Shown: in pieces, positions 45,901 to 60,870 of the stretch
Layout of the letters: each line of letters opens with the position of its first letter
Position numbering within the stretch: the first letter of the stretch is position 1
From: Erigeron canadensis
Lineage: Eukaryota; Streptophyta; Magnoliopsida; Asterales; Asteraceae
Length of the DNA stretch: 64,000 nt
Direction of reading: 5' to 3'
Assembly: GCF_010389155.1 (NCBI RefSeq)
Contig: NC_057763.1
Coordinates: 34,144,645-34,208,644 of the forward strand
Position numbers and translations under genes: made by a program
The notes under the pieces: model-generated
What the model was told of the DNA's origin: nothing
What the model saw: the letters and a program-made list of their open reading frames with translations, nothing else
The model's database searches: none

Positions 45901-48210
45901 ACAGCAAAGATGCAAATAAATTCCTCACAAAATTGGAAAATAACACGAACAACTGCAAAACTTGTTGATCTTTCTACTGTAATTTGAAAAACACAATAAC
46001 TTATTAGCCCATGGATTCATAAACACAGACACACGACGACCATGGGGGTAAATAAAACGTGCGTACCTAATAGAATAATTAGCAACAACTGCAGCCTCAC
46101 TCCTAAAATTCGATTCACCGCCCCAACGGAAGTCAATGTCTATTGTTATTTGATCTTTCTTAAGACTCTAAACACGAATACCTACATATTATTCAAGTAA
46201 ATAAGGAGTTTGAATTCTCAAATTTGTGAGTCAGAATCAAAAGTTTGAAAGAAGTGCAACATGACTTAAGATGGTACTTTCAATATTTGGTGCCACGGGT
46301 CCAAGAGACAACTTATTAAACTTCAATGATGTAATTTCCGCTAAATGATACTCGTCTAAGTTCCAATAGTGGCTCAACGCTGTAATGAAAAAGACATTTT
46401 AATCTTAGGCCTTTTTTTTACCTAAATACTCGACACTAAAAAGATATTTTCGTAACAAAACTTTAAAAATATATTACGAAATAAAATATAAGATAGTTAA
46501 TCAAAACTTCCTCAAATTTCTTCAAATCTTTTTTTGCCAGAAAAACAAATAAAAATAAAATAAAATATTCTAATGGGTCATGAATCATTATTACCAGCAA
46601 GTCTTTGAATATATAAATATAGAATGTGAAAGAATACATGAAAAGGATTGATTAAAGTATATGAAATACTTGAAAAAAATTTCTACCTTTAATTGCATCC
46701 AACCTTAAAAGAGGGGCGATTATTGATGCATATATCCTTAATTGCAATTTGCAAGCATACAAAAGTACTTCATGTTAACCCTAAATCAATATTATCTATA
46801 CAATAAAGTCGAGTCGAGGGAGAGTTGATTTCGGTGGCAAGCGATCGCCTGAGAAAGGGGAGCGGCTGAGAAAGGTTTTTTTTTTCCTTTCCTTTTTTGA
46901 TAGAGAGAATTGGGGTGTAAAGTATGGTAAGGGTAGTTTTGTCCGACCGGCTAGTAGGGTATAGGGGCATTTTAGTCACATCAGGTTTTTACTACCTTAA
47001 AAGCTAATTTGCTTTAAAAGGGAGTATAAATGTTATACTATTTTTGATATGCTATTTAAATAGGTTCATTTATAATAGATGTATATTGCAATTAGACTAT
47101 GTTTTAGTTTGTTACTAGATTTTAGATCGGTGTCAAATACATAGGTTTTACAACATTAATTATCAATATAAAAATTAGTATATATAACAAAAATAATACT
47201 TATACGTTACATGTAAAAATATATTTAAATAATAATTGAGATATTTAAATGTAAATACTTAATGTTAAATCATATCAAGGCTCGATGGTGTAGTAGGGTT
47301 TTGTTTTTACAAACCCTTCCAGTGGAACAATATTTTAACCTTGATAACACAATTAGCCGAGTTCTCATTGATGTGTTGCAATAAAAGTTTTATTATTTTC
47401 ATTATCCATGATTGTTAAGAACAATAGATAGCAGCTTGTCATGAGGTTTTTAATGACTTCTTGTGTAGTGATTTTATATGTAGGGTTCCGCTTATTTAAA
47501 AAGAATTTGTATTCTAAATATAGTATGATTCAAATTAGTAAAATGATTATCATAATTATAGTTTGATTACCATTACTAATAACAATAATATTACAATTAG
47601 TTTGATTACAATTAATAAATTTAATAATATAAATAAAATATTGATATACATATTAATTTGTATTAATCCAAATGTTGAAATCTTTCTATCTCTTTGATAT
47701 ATTTTGTTATTAGATAAATATTATGCAATTAAATATTGAGGTTAACTTCATTGTCTTTTAGTATATATTAAGATAAAAATTATTTGTGACCTCATTCATT
47801 GCTATCAAATATATATACATCGCATCGCATATAAATATAAATATAAAATAGGGTTGATGAAAAAAAATATGTGTAAATATAGACTTATCGAGAGAAAGAG
47901 AAACTGTGTTCAAGTCCTGTGGAGAACAGAGGAAGTCCCTTTATAAGGGCTTGGTTTAAGTATACGCAAGTTCAAGTCTGAAAAGGCAGAGTTTACCCCT
48001 ATTAATCGTCATGACTTCGGACGAATTAGTAGGGGTTTTTCTCCTGTCGGGTATTTGAAATAGACATTTATATTTGAGATAGCTCTCTAGCACGGACTCG
48101 GTTAAGATAACTTATGTTAGACCCCCCTTTGTCGAATCAAAGATTTCAGCGAATTTTACCTTTAAAAAAAAATTAAGTAAAAGGAAAGCTAGCTGATATT
48201 TACACTAAAG
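42926..48210. other. Gene-poor region downstream of eIF1
   Basis: No ORF with recognisable content. Helitron-like 3' ends in minus orientation occur near 44702 (ACTAGAAAGAAACCCGCGCG) and 47118 (CTAGATTTTAGATCGGTGTC). A segment at 47.9-48.15 kb has two box-B-like motifs (GTTCAAGTC) and may be another retroposon. Confidence 0.45.
44702..44740 (-). mobile_element. Helitron-like 3' terminus
   Basis: The minus strand reads CCGCTGGAACGCGCGGG, a hairpin, followed by TTTCTTTCTAGT. This is the hairpin-then-CTAGT layout of Helitron ends. Confidence 0.4.
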
Positions 48211-48226
48211 ATATTGTTTTGCATAC

Positions 48227-48449
48227 AAAACCAACTGGGTTGGATCAGTGGTTGAAGCTCATGCCTCTGGAAACAGAGGTCATGGGTTCGATCCTCATGC
48301 CCAGTAAGGCTGGAGATCCTTTTCTACCTATGGTAGATACTGGAAGCAGCCTCTCTACCTTTGGTAGGGGTAAAGCTGTCTACATATCAACCTCCCGGTA
48401 TTGAGACCTAAAACCCGTGGAAGACGGCATTGGGAGTTACTTTACTTCT
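48227..48449 (+). mobile_element. tRNA-derived SINE, TTAC-tail family, third copy
   Basis: GGTTGGATCAGTGG (box A region) and GGTTCGATCCT (box B) are present, with the common body and a short TTACTTTACTT tail. A perfect 16-bp duplication ATATTGTTTTGCATAC flanks it (48211-48226 and 48450-48465). Confidence 0.85.
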
Positions 48450-48465
48450 ATATTGTTTTGCATAC

Positions 48466-49879
48466 GGAAACCTTTGTGATTGGACCATTATACCCTTAAG
48501 CTTGATTTTCCTTAATATATTTCTTACCTATATAAAAAAAAATTGAAATGCTTCCCCATGCGTCAAACCATTTACGCATTTATGACAGCCTTTTTTCCCT
48601 CACCGTCATCACTCTTTCACAACATCATCTACTTAAGTTTCATATCCTATAAAATACAATCATGAAGATGAAGTTAAAAAAAAAATCATTAAAAATTGAA
48701 GAATTTATTTTCTACCAAATCGTCCAATCTATCTACATATAAATAAATTTAATCTAATACAGCGATGTTCAAGGTGAATCACCATCTCCTCTTTCGTTTC
48801 CTTCAGATTCGATATCTATTCTGTAACCTCCAAGATCTTTGTTCAATGATTTTTGAGATGATATTTGTCTCTAAACCGATATTGTAATTCGTTAAAAATC
48901 ATATACAAATTAAAAAAGAAGAAAAAGAGAGACTGTGCATCCAATAGATATATATCCAAATTAATTTTTGGGGCCTAGTTCATTACCATATAAACTAAAG
49001 TAAAAAAAAAGTAGCTCTTTATTTGTTATTGAACTACAAGTAATAAAAAAAAATATATGCAGATGTTGATGCAAAAATCAAAAAGGCGTTACTGCAATGC
49101 AAATTATATAATGATACTTAATAAAAAAATTCAAATACTAAGTCTAATATACAAGATTTTGAGGCTTTGGAAATTTGGGGGTCTAAAGCGATCGTCTAGT
49201 CCCATAGTACTGTTGAACCACCTCTGATCTTTATGATTGTAGAATAGGAAGAAACAAGCATGATATTAAGATGAGGATGTGCGGTCAGAATCGGAAAAAA
49301 AGTGAAGAAAATCGTTTTTTTTTTCCGAAAGGCAAATCCATATCAACAAAAAAAATTAAAATATTAAAGTGAGGGTACATTAGTCAATTACATTAAATTT
49401 CAGTGTATCAAGTAAAACACACCGTGTAAAAATCACCTCCCAAAAGGAAAAGATGATGGCTTGGAGCCTTGGAACTTGCAAGGTTATAAAAGAAAAAGTT
49501 GTAATAATGTTGCTAGATATCTGAATCTGAAATCCTATAACCATGAAAATAAAAAGTTTGAGAAAATGATAAAACTGTTCTAAAGGTCCCGATTGAATAG
49601 TGTGACCGTGGACAACATTAGTGCTAAATAAAAGTTGTGGTCCATCTCCACAAAAATATTTTCTACTTTTTTCTAAAGCCAATATATCTCACGGAAATAA
49701 AAATAAAGTATAGAAAGAAAAGATGACATCATCTTTTTATATATAAATCTGCCATTATAGTAAGTAAAGTAGTAAGTAACATCGTCTTTTACAGGTTTTA
49801 GATTATAATAAAGAGGTTATTTTCAGATATTATCTAATCAAGTATTAATCATATGATTCAACTTTACTGGTTGATTAAT
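48466..49879. other. Intergenic, no gene seen
   Basis: A 100-codon minus-strand ORF at 49380-49682 has no recognisable domain and is probably chance. Confidence 0.4.
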
Positions 49880-49885
49880 ATAACA

Positions 49886-50170
49886 TTACGAGCATGGTAC
49901 CCATGCAATGCGGCGGTGGTGATGAGAAAGACAGTCTAGTGGTGTCGGTGATGGTACTATTGGTGGTGGTAGCGATGGTTGTGTAAGTTGATGTAATTGT
50001 GACAGTGAAAAATTTGAACATAAGAGTTTAAAACATTAATTGTTAAAATAAAGATTTATAATGTAAATTATAATTCATTAAGGGTAAAACATAATTAGTC
50101 AAAGATAACTTTGGTAATTCAAAGATAGAATTACCTAAAATAAAAAGAGGTCATTTTCTTTATAAAGGTG
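49886..50170 (-). mobile_element. Helitron-like element, copy 2
   Basis: The sequence from GAGCATGGTACCCATGCAATGCGGCGGTGG through GTAAGTTGATGTAATTGTGACAGTGAAA to AAGAGGTCATTTTC is shared with 56795-57065. It ends like 13866-14155 in reverse. Confidence 0.4.
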
Positions 50171-52346
50171 TAAAAATATATAATATATAAACAAATAAAT
50201 AATGAATGCTTGAAATAAGGACTTAAAGTATCAAAAATTCAAAATAAAGATGTCTAATTTGTAGTTGAAAAATGAAAAAAAAATTAAAATATTATTATTC
50301 ATGTAAAATTTAAAATTTAGATTTAATTAGTAATATTTGGTGTCATATTATATTATGCTATATTATATTATATATTATATTATACTATATAATTACGAGA
50401 TATTATGTAATAGCATATTAATAGTAACTTTTTAATAACACATGATGTCATTCTTTTGTTAAAAGTCCTTTTTAGTTTTATATTTTTTTTGTGTTTTCTT
50501 ATTTTTGTTTTTATTTTCATATGTTTTTATTTTGGTTTTATATTTTTACAAACTATAAACATAAATACGACCGATTGCTTAATAAAAATAAATTTGATAT
50601 GATAGAATTTTGATCATACAAATCTCCAATTAAATGACTTTGGTGTTACTCGTATCATCCAATTAGGTAATTGTGAATTCGTCTTTGAATTATAGCTGAA
50701 TTGGATGTTAGTGATGGTTATGAGGCGTGGAGACCTACTTGTCATATGTTTAAGACTTTACAAAATGAGTTTTTTTTTTCCATTTAAAACTACCCACATA
50801 AGTGAATTAACTCAACTCAATTTTTCTTCCTCTTCCATCTATACAATTCAACCAAACTTTAATTTTCATTCACATTCACACCCAATCCAACTCAACTTAC
50901 TAATATTATTATATTAATAAAATTTGAAATAGATGTGTTTTTAATAAAATTTATGTCGAAATATTCATATAAGAAAAATAAAATTTCAAGTAATTATATT
51001 ACTATAAAAACTTATAAATATTAAGATATTAATAGGAAAAAAAAGTGTATAACTAATTATAGTAAAAAGAATGTTATCTAATCAAAAAGTGATATGTGGC
51101 GATGGAAATGCTCACGATCTAGATGACCAGTTGAGCAGATGGTTGTGAACACTTCATTTTTTATATATTATTATTAAGTTGAACGATCCATTGAGTAGTT
51201 CACTGATAATGATGGTTTTGTTTTCCATTAAACTAGCCCAATGGTACAAGTATTATTATTAATATTCTTTTATATACTCAATTAAGCTAGATCATTTTTT
51301 CTTACATCATAAGTCAGAAGGGACGAAATTCGTCCCATCTGGCTTGACATTTTAAACCACACCGTTGTTAGCTTTACGTCAATAAATCTGACATGCTATA
51401 ACATAAGGGGCGAAATTTGTGATAATTCTTCAATTTCAATGTATAAACTAACGATAGTAGTTAAACAAAAGAAAGTAAAAGGTTAAAAATATAAATAAAA
51501 GGAAAAAGTTAGATACATATGTCATATGTGGATTAGATGTAGTGATAGACCATCTTTTCAGTGAAACCATCGACTCCATCGGAGTTTTACGAAAGTTTTT
51601 TTTGAAGTACTTGCCAAACACATTTTTTTTCAACACCCTTCAGGCCTTCACGCCCTACCCCTCAAAATCAAATCTCCTCACGTGTAACCTGAGACAGTTA
51701 CAACTTACAAAGCTTGTACTTTTCTTATTTTTTTTCTCTAAAAATTACTCCATTGCCCTTACATGTTAATATTATAAAAGTTTGTCATCCATAAATAAAA
51801 GTTTTACACATTTATTGAAATAAAATTATCTGATGTAAGAAATTTTATAAAGGAAAAATAGTATATAGTTGTTATGCATTCAACTTTGGTGAAAACTTCT
51901 CACATATTAATTTTTTAATATTTTAAATAAATGTTTAGCTTCTTATATTTTTAATGTTTTAAAAAATGATATGTGAAGGGTTTTTTATCCAACTTAAATA
52001 TCTAACAGCATAATATTCCCTTCCCTCATTTTATAAGTGTAGAACAATCCTATGTTCACCTCCTATTTATAAATGCGCTAGTTAGTTTTCCCCTCCATAC
52101 CCAGTTTATAGAGTGATCGTTGATATGAAGTTATGAACTACGCGTATGCGTGTACGATGTGGCCACGATGACGATGAGTATAATATTAATTGATATATTA
52201 TGGGTCTAATATGGTTATTTAATGTTTAAATAGTGAATAAGGAGAATTAGTAATATGATCATTCCAAAGTCTGAATTGCTTAAAGGATAATATCGTAGTT
52301 TGTTTTATATAGAAGTAAAAATAATTAAAGTTTTAATAAAGGTTAA
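50171..52346. other. AT-rich intergenic DNA
   Basis: No gene and no defined element. TATTA-rich runs occur at 50.34-50.4 kb. Confidence 0.4.
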
Positions 52347-52530
52347 GAGTTTCATCCTCGTGCCTTATAAAATTGGAGGTTCTTTTCAATCTTAGATATA
52401 TACGAAAAACAACTTCTCTATACCGTCATGGTAAGAGTAAGGTTGTCTACATCTTAACCTCTATTATATACCTTTATAATATTGAGACTCAAAACCGATA
52501 GAAGACGGTATTAAATGTTTAATTTACTTA
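52347..52530 (+). mobile_element. Decayed fourth SINE copy, TTAC-tail family
   Basis: GAGTTTCATCCTCGTGCC corresponds to the box B region GGGTTCGATCCTCATGCC. The body (AAGGTTGTCTACATCTTAACCTC, ATTGAGACTCAAAACC.GTAGAAGACGG) and the TTTACTTACT tail are recognisable. Box B is mutated. No duplication remains visible. Confidence 0.6.
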
Positions 52531-52873
52531 CTCAAAATTTTGAACTTATATCACCTCTGTTTGAGTTTCCGATATCATTATTAATAAATAAATTTGTTTT
52601 ATGAATAAACTAATTCTAATATTCCTATAAACACATGCAGTAATTATACTTAGAGTTTTTTATTAACAAAATATGTGATTAATTAATTTGTTATTACCTA
52701 TAAACAGATTATATCATGACATAATTAGATATGATTATTACTTTATTTTTATAAAAAAAATACATTGGATCATACATTAAACTCTTAAAAATATACTTAA
52801 CCTTATATATTAGACCATAAATCATTACTCTCACTCAATAATGGTAACCAAATACCCTAGTGTCATTCATCTC

Positions 52874-52882
52874 TATATATAA
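52874..52882 (+). promoter_or_regulatory. TATA box of the THI4 gene
   Basis: TATATATAA lies about 100 nt upstream of the ATG at 52979. Confidence 0.5.
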
Positions 52883-52978
52883 CACCACCACTGGTTCCAT
52901 ACACTCACTCACTCATCTATACCTTCTTCTTCCAACCAACCTTAAATTAAAAAACCTCTCTCAAATCAAATCAATTCC

Positions 52979-54532
<1,554 letters not shown>

Positions 54533-56418
54533 ATCAAGTAAATATCTAGGAACAAGTACGGGGTTCGTGATTGAATAAATAAGAGTAAGGAACAAACGAG
54601 CCTTGTCAAACGAGCCTTGTGAATTGTTATTAGCTTTTGGTTGTTTCATTGTTAGTATGTCAGTGAAAAACTTTGGAGTTTGTGTTTTTCAATGGAAGAA
54701 GGTTCTATTTGCTTTAATTATGTCCTTATATTTGCTCATAGGATTGACTAACTAGGAGTACCAAAATCTATATTAAAAAAAAGAAAAGAAAAGAAAGGAA
54801 AGGAAATTGGTATAGATCCAACTTATAAAGACATTCAGCTTGATATTCAGAATCTATACTGATATGCCAAAAATGGAACACTTGATCTTCTGCACGATAT
54901 TGATCAGCTTAAAACCAAGCTTGAGATAATTCAAAATTCCCCCAAAACGGGCTAATTGAGGGCTGCAAAAAACGCATTGGGATTTGGGACAGTATCATAG
55001 ATCCAACTTATAAGTACATGGACATCTTTCGGTTGTCAAGCAAGATGGTCAGAAACGATTACAAAATATACTCCGTACTAATTAAGGCCCCAAAATAGAC
55101 GGAAACAATTACTAGATATACTAGATAGACCACGTATCGGTATATCTGAGAAGAACATTACTCTCACAAGGATATCCTAGCTAGTGGCTTGTAAGGCCGC
55201 TTTAAACTCCGCATCCTTAAAGCATATTCAATGATGATGTTCTAAAAGTTTTTCTTTTGTGATAAAAGGTGTAAAAATGTATAAGAGATTCCTTATATAA
55301 AAGTTTTACCTCCAATAACAAAAACCTTTTGACATAATAAAAGTTTTTCTCTTAACTTAACGGGTTTCTGACGTCAAAAACTAACGTTGTTCCCCTTTTT
55401 AGGAATTTTAGCTAAATAGGTCACTTTTTTTTATATATTTTTCCCTTATTTCATTTATGAGCTTTTAAAGGCTTTTTACCATCAGTTATATAGATTTCTT
55501 TTAAAAACAACTCCTACACACACTTTCTAACCATAAAAGTATTTCAAGACACACTATTGAAGATACCGTTAGATGATTCTAACAAAGAAAATCTTTTCCG
55601 TTTATCTAACGCATATAGACAATGCTTGACTTGAGTTGGCATACTTGACCATCCAATTATAGCACATAGATAACTTTCTTTCTACAACCTGCATTGAATT
55701 CCATTCTTTTGATGGGTCTTTTCTAGCCGAAGCTATTTGCCCTTATTTTCACCTTTATTTGGATGCACCAAATTCCTTAATATGTACACAATTGGTGTTC
55801 ATGATGCCTCAAAATTGGAAAAGGTGTGTGTGAGACTGTGAGTTGATACTTGCGAGATATAATTAGACCTCGATGATTTATTTGATACTATGAATCGATA
55901 AAAATCATAGATTTATAGTGTTAATGTTAGTATTTGATATGTTTTGTTGGTTCACCTTATAATGAGAATTGATTTTGTTGGTCGGAAAAAAATCATCCCT
56001 TATGTAATAGAATTAGTTTTAGCTCAAACAATATGTAGACAATATTTGAACTTAAGTTTCACGTGAACAAAAAAGAGCACCTAACCAATTGATCAAACAA
56101 GGTATCTGTTAGCATTTTTACAGCAGTTTAAATTATATATGTAGATAAAGATTCATATTTTCATAAAAATAATAATAATAATAATATAAAGGATGACGTA
56201 GTTTTTTTTGTCCGACCTGACCGATTAAACCTTGCTATGTTCTTGAGTTCAGATTAAGAAAAGAATAAAAATGATATGATAAGATGAAAAGAGATAAGAT
56301 CTTTCTAGATCATCCCAATAATGGGAAGAAAACTTTTTAAACAAATCAAATCATATCAATTCATTCTCTTTCCAACCTTGAAAAAACCCCAAAACCTAAA
56401 TTATTTTATAAGGGAAAT
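54533..56418. other. Intergenic downstream of THI4
   Basis: 3' UTR, then AT-rich DNA without genes or defined repeats. Confidence 0.45.
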
Positions 56419-56566
56419 GTTAAATACAGCCCTTAGGGCTAGGGCTGTATTTAATGTGCATAAAAAAACTTGTACTTTCCATATTAAAAGTCCGCCCTCT
56501 GATTTTCATGGTAAATATACAAACAATTTATGCACCTTAAACACAGCCCTTAGGGTTGTATTTAAC
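56419..56566. repeat. 148-bp inverted-repeat element (MITE-like)
   Basis: The left GTTAAATACAGCCCTTAGGGCT is mirrored at the right by CAGCCCTTAGGGTTGTATTTAAC. No clear target duplication. Confidence 0.55.
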
Positions 56567-56794
56567 AAACCCCATTTTATAATTACTTATCCTTTTCTTT
56601 CCTTAAAAAACTCAAAGAGCATAGTTGTAAACTTCTCTTGACAGTAGTTTAAAAGTTTGACGCCTAGTATTTTGAAAAGGGGAGTGATATATCTACAACA
56701 AATTTTGGTAAACTACAACAATACATGATTTACACAGTTGTACACTGTGCAGTAAAATATGTATTTTTGTTGTAGATGACTAAAATATGTTGTA

Positions 56795-57065
56795 GATACG
56801 AGCATGATACCCGCGCAATGCGGCAGCGGTAGTGGGCACAACGGTCTAATATTGTCGGTGACGGTATTATTACTGGTGGTGACAATGTCAAGTCTCAAAT
56901 GGTTAAGTTGATGTAAAGGTGATAGTGAAATATTTAAAAATGGATAATGGCTTAAAATGTTAATTATTAAAATAAATATTAAAAAAATTTTGGTAAATAA
57001 AAAGATAGAAATTACTTAAAAATAAAAAATGACCTTTTTGCTTTTTACAAGAGAGTAAAGATATC
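56795..57065 (-). mobile_element. Helitron-like element, copy 3
   Basis: GAGCATGATACCCGCGCAATGCGGCAGCGG through GTTAAGTTGATGTAAAGGTGATAGTGAAA matches 49886-50170. It lies in the upstream region of DDRGK1. Confidence 0.4.
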
Positions 57066-57406
57066 ACTCTCCTTTTGAAAACATCAATAAATGAAGATCT
57101 ACGTACGGAAGTGCGAGCCCCTCAAAGCCCAATAATCACCCAGCCCAATATCCAAACTAAGACCAAATCTGGATCGGCTAAACATACCCGGATCTTACCC
57201 GATTACGATTTTAACAAAATTGGGCTAAAAAATTATATATTATATAATATAAATATAAATATAAATAAACTAAATAAATAAATAACTCAGAAAATAAACT
57301 AAATAAATAAATAAATCAGAAAATACATTCAGAAATCAGAATCAAAAACCACTACACAATTTCATAATCCCTTACCGTGTTAATCATTTCGAGCTACTTT
57401 CTTCAG

Positions 57407-57498
57407 GTAACTTCCTTTAAGTTAATTATTTGATTTTGTGCAAATTAAGTGAAACTTATTCTAATTTAATCATTCTCTTGTGTGATAATTATTAGCAG
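57407..57498 (+). other. Probable 5'-UTR intron of DDRGK1
   Basis: The donor TTCAG|GTAACT at 57406/57407 and acceptor TTAGCAG ending at 57498 would remove 92 nt just upstream of the ATG at 57531. This is inferred from splice signals only. Confidence 0.4.
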
Positions 57499-57530
57499 AT
57501 AAAAAAGCAAAAAAGTTATAAAAAATAAAA

Positions 57531-60500
57531 ATGGAAGGAGATATAATAGCAGGAATCATTTCAATGATTCTTATTGTTGCTTTGATTCCGCTTTTCCTTT
57601 GGAGACGCCGTCAGGCTGCTCATGAAGATCATGCAGAACAACCGCCACAGGTTAGGGTTAGGGTTTATATATGATTTGTTTAAGTCGGTTGTTCGTTTCG
57701 GTAGTTATAACTTTTTCGATGTGGTTCGATGAATGTTAGATTGAATTAACGAGCATTAAATTTATTTTTCGTTAGTTTCGTTAAGTGTACGTTAGCGTCT
57801 GCCTTCAGAAAAGTATTAGGAAACGTTATTATTATAGGTTGCTTTTTAGGTTATACTATATGCTATAATACCCAAAGTAGGCGGATTTAAATTCGTACTC
57901 CCTCGGTCACAGAATTATAGTTCATCGTAGTATTTTAAAGTGTAAAGTTGTCGTTTGAGTGATAAGTAAGTTCTAGTTATTGCATTTTTTTGAAAAAATG
58001 TGTGTTTGTCTGGTGTTATATTCAGACGGAGGGAATAGTTACTAAAATGGAACGAAAACAGTTTTGACTACCAAATTAGATACAAAAGTAATAGTTATGC
58101 TCCACTTGTCCTGTAATAAGTTTCGCTCTTAATATTTCGTTAAACTTAGAATTATGGTCAACTTTTAAAATGGTTTGTTTTTCCCATTCTAGCTTTTGTT
58201 ACATGCTTCCACAACTTAATTCCCGAAAAGATGTAATATTTACATATTTATAAACAAATGGAGAGGCATAAGTCTACCCGGGAAAGTCTGGCCTTTGCTC
58301 TGATCCATGCGACCTAACTGGTACTGCCGTGGCCGTTTCCTTGTAATTTTTCCCCTGGCCATCTTAAAGATGTCTACCAAATGAGGTTCAATGCCCACTA
58401 ATTTATGTTTTACACCACCAAATGTACAACACTATAAAACATAAATTGGTGGTCTATGACTAAAAGAGGTGGTGTATGTATAGTCACCCTTTTCAAAACC
58501 ATGCCATCTGTTTCATTGATATTTGAAGTTATTGTTAACTTAAGATATTAATATTTTTTTGAAGCAATACTTAGATAACAGAGTTAAGTTTAAGTAGGTT
58601 GAACAAAGAGAAAATGTTGTAAGGCCTACTGGTGCTCGTAGTAGGATGCGTAGACGCAACACTTCGGCAGCTAGCACATCTTCTGCTCCACAAACTGTTG
58701 AAGGTTTGTGCTACTGAACTTACAGCTTGGTAACAAAGAATTTGTTTTACTGTATTGAGCACTCCACTCGATTAAGATTGAAGCAGTGGTAGTACTGGAT
58801 TATGTACTCACTGACACTTTTGTGGGCTGAAGCAGAAACAGAAGATGGAAGTGATGAGGAAGCTGTTGAAGGGGAGTACTATAACGCAAAGACATCAAAG
58901 AAGAAAGGAAGGAAGAAAGAGGAGCGCCAAGCACAACGTCAGGTGCAATATATTCATTTAGTTTGCAGTTTTAGACTTTTAGTCATATCATGCTTTTTTA
59001 ATATAATGAAGGTGTCTTACTGGATGTTAACTTGAAATTTCCAGAAAGTTGGTGAAGTGCTGTTGTACGTATACAATGTTCCTCTTTCGGCATTGTATTC
59101 TTAATTAGTTTCTTTTTGTTATCTTGAAGGCTGAAGAGGCAGCGAGGGAGTCAAGAAATACAAAACAAGATCGTTATGCAGAAATGCGCAGGAGGAAGGA
59201 TGAGGAACATGAAGCAAAAGAGCGTATGCTGGTTGGTTTATTTTTTCTACTTGTGCATATTTATTCATTAAGGCTTGTCCAAAATTGGCTGTGTTCATGT
59301 TAAAACATGTGATTTTTGCTAATGTTGCAACACTTTAGAGGTCAGGTTGACCCTAAATACTTTTTGTCCATTTCTTCACTTCTTTGAACATTTTACTAAG
59401 TATAGACGTTTAGCACTATAGTTATATGTTTTTGTGTTAAATATGGGTACAAGTAATGTATTGTTAGCGTAATTTTTGTCTAAGTGATTTAATAGGTTGT
59501 ATGCATTGACTATACACTTTGGCCAACTTTTGACTTGTCATAAGCGATTTTTTTTTTATAAATTTTATCAATTAGGGGTGTTAGAGAAATTTGAATGGTC
59601 AATGCAGGAAGAAGAAGCTGCGGCTCGAAAGGCGAAGGAGGAGGAGGCTGCAGCATTAGAGTTTGATAAGTGGAAAGGAGAATTTTCAGTAGATGCTGAA
59701 GGTACTACAGAAAATGAAGTTCAAGATGGAACCCAGGGTTTGCTTTATGATTTTGTGGAGTACATCAAGGTATTTCATTTGTTAATTAAGCTATATCGTC
59801 ATGGATTGTGGTTCCTCTAGTCGTAGAAGTGAACGGAACATTTTAAGTTAATGGGAATTATTGTATTGATGGCAATGCATAATTATACGGTCTTATTAGT
59901 TACTGTTATGGTCCATAATGCAGAAACAGAAATGTGTTCCCTTGGAAGATCTTGCTGCTGAATTCAAACTGCGGACTCAGGTACTAATATTCAATTTTCT
60001 TTGTTCTGATTCAAATCCTTACGTCTTTTTGCAAGTGGGTCATTAATTTACTTACATTTTAAGTGCTATCTAGGTTTAACTTACTAAAGTTGATAGTACT
60101 GAATGCCACCTGTTTAAGATGGTACTAGTTATTATGGAATATAGCATACTTATCTTGTTTTATATCACAGGACTGTATCAATCGAATCACTGCACTAGAA
60201 GATATGGGTATGATAAATCTTGTATTTCATCTTTTTTATTTGGCTTAATAACAACTCTCTGGTGGCCATTAGATGGTCTGCAACAGCATGACTTATGAGT
60301 TTATGGAACTTCATTTTTTTATAGATGTGGTAATCTGGGCAGTTTGGTTAAAGGGTTCAGGGTTGAAATGAGTCCGGCAAGAACTATAAATATATATTTT
60401 ATTTTCTTTATTGGCAGAACAAGTAATGTTTTGGATACAGCTTCAAATGGGTTTGTCTTTGTTGACCTTCAAACAGGTTTTTGAATTTTATTTGGCTTGA

Positions 60501-60870
60501 ACCTGATTTTTCATTTGATGGACCTTGCCAACATTTTATTATGATTTAAAGTACACATATGATTGTTCGCCTTTTTACAGAATCAGCTTTACATGCTTGC
60601 CATTTGTGTGTTTGTTAATCTCTTCAAAAATTGAACTAATCTATGTTTTTACCTGTTGATCCAGGGAGACTATCTGGTGTCATGGATGATAGAGGAAAAT
60701 ATATATACATTTCACATGAAGAAATGCAGGCCGTTGCAGATTATATCAAGCGTGAAGGGAGGGTCAGCATTGCTCATCTAGCCAGCCAGTCAAATCAGTT
60801 CATAGACTTGGAACCCAAAGCACAGTTTGTCGATGATTTAGTTGCTTCAGATGAGATCACCGTCGCTTGA
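57531..60870 (+). CDS. DDRGK1: DDRGK domain-containing protein 1 (UFM1 pathway), 298 aa
   Basis: Exons are 57531-57650, 58598-58703, 58836-58942, 59130-59231, 59608-59769, 59924-59980, 60171-60207 and 60665-60870 (897 nt). The N-terminus [20 protein letters not shown] is a single ER-membrane anchor, followed by a basic region and a long charged coiled-coil ([20 protein letters not shown]). The DDRGK domain then reads [41 protein letters not shown] and ends DEITVA. The DDRGK signature is intact. It anchors and activates the UFL1 ligase that attaches UFM1 to ER-bound ribosomes, in ER-phagy and ribosome quality control. Exon 3 has a tandem acceptor (AAGCAG), so a 299-aa form with one extra residue is possible. 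Confidence 0.95.

Noticed and set aside
49380..49682. 100-codon minus-strand ORF
   Set aside because: No recognised domain, promoter or splice context. Length is compatible with chance.
54533..54720. TPP riboswitch in the THI4 3' UTR
   Set aside because: In plants the thiamine riboswitch belongs to THIC. I could not see its conserved core here.
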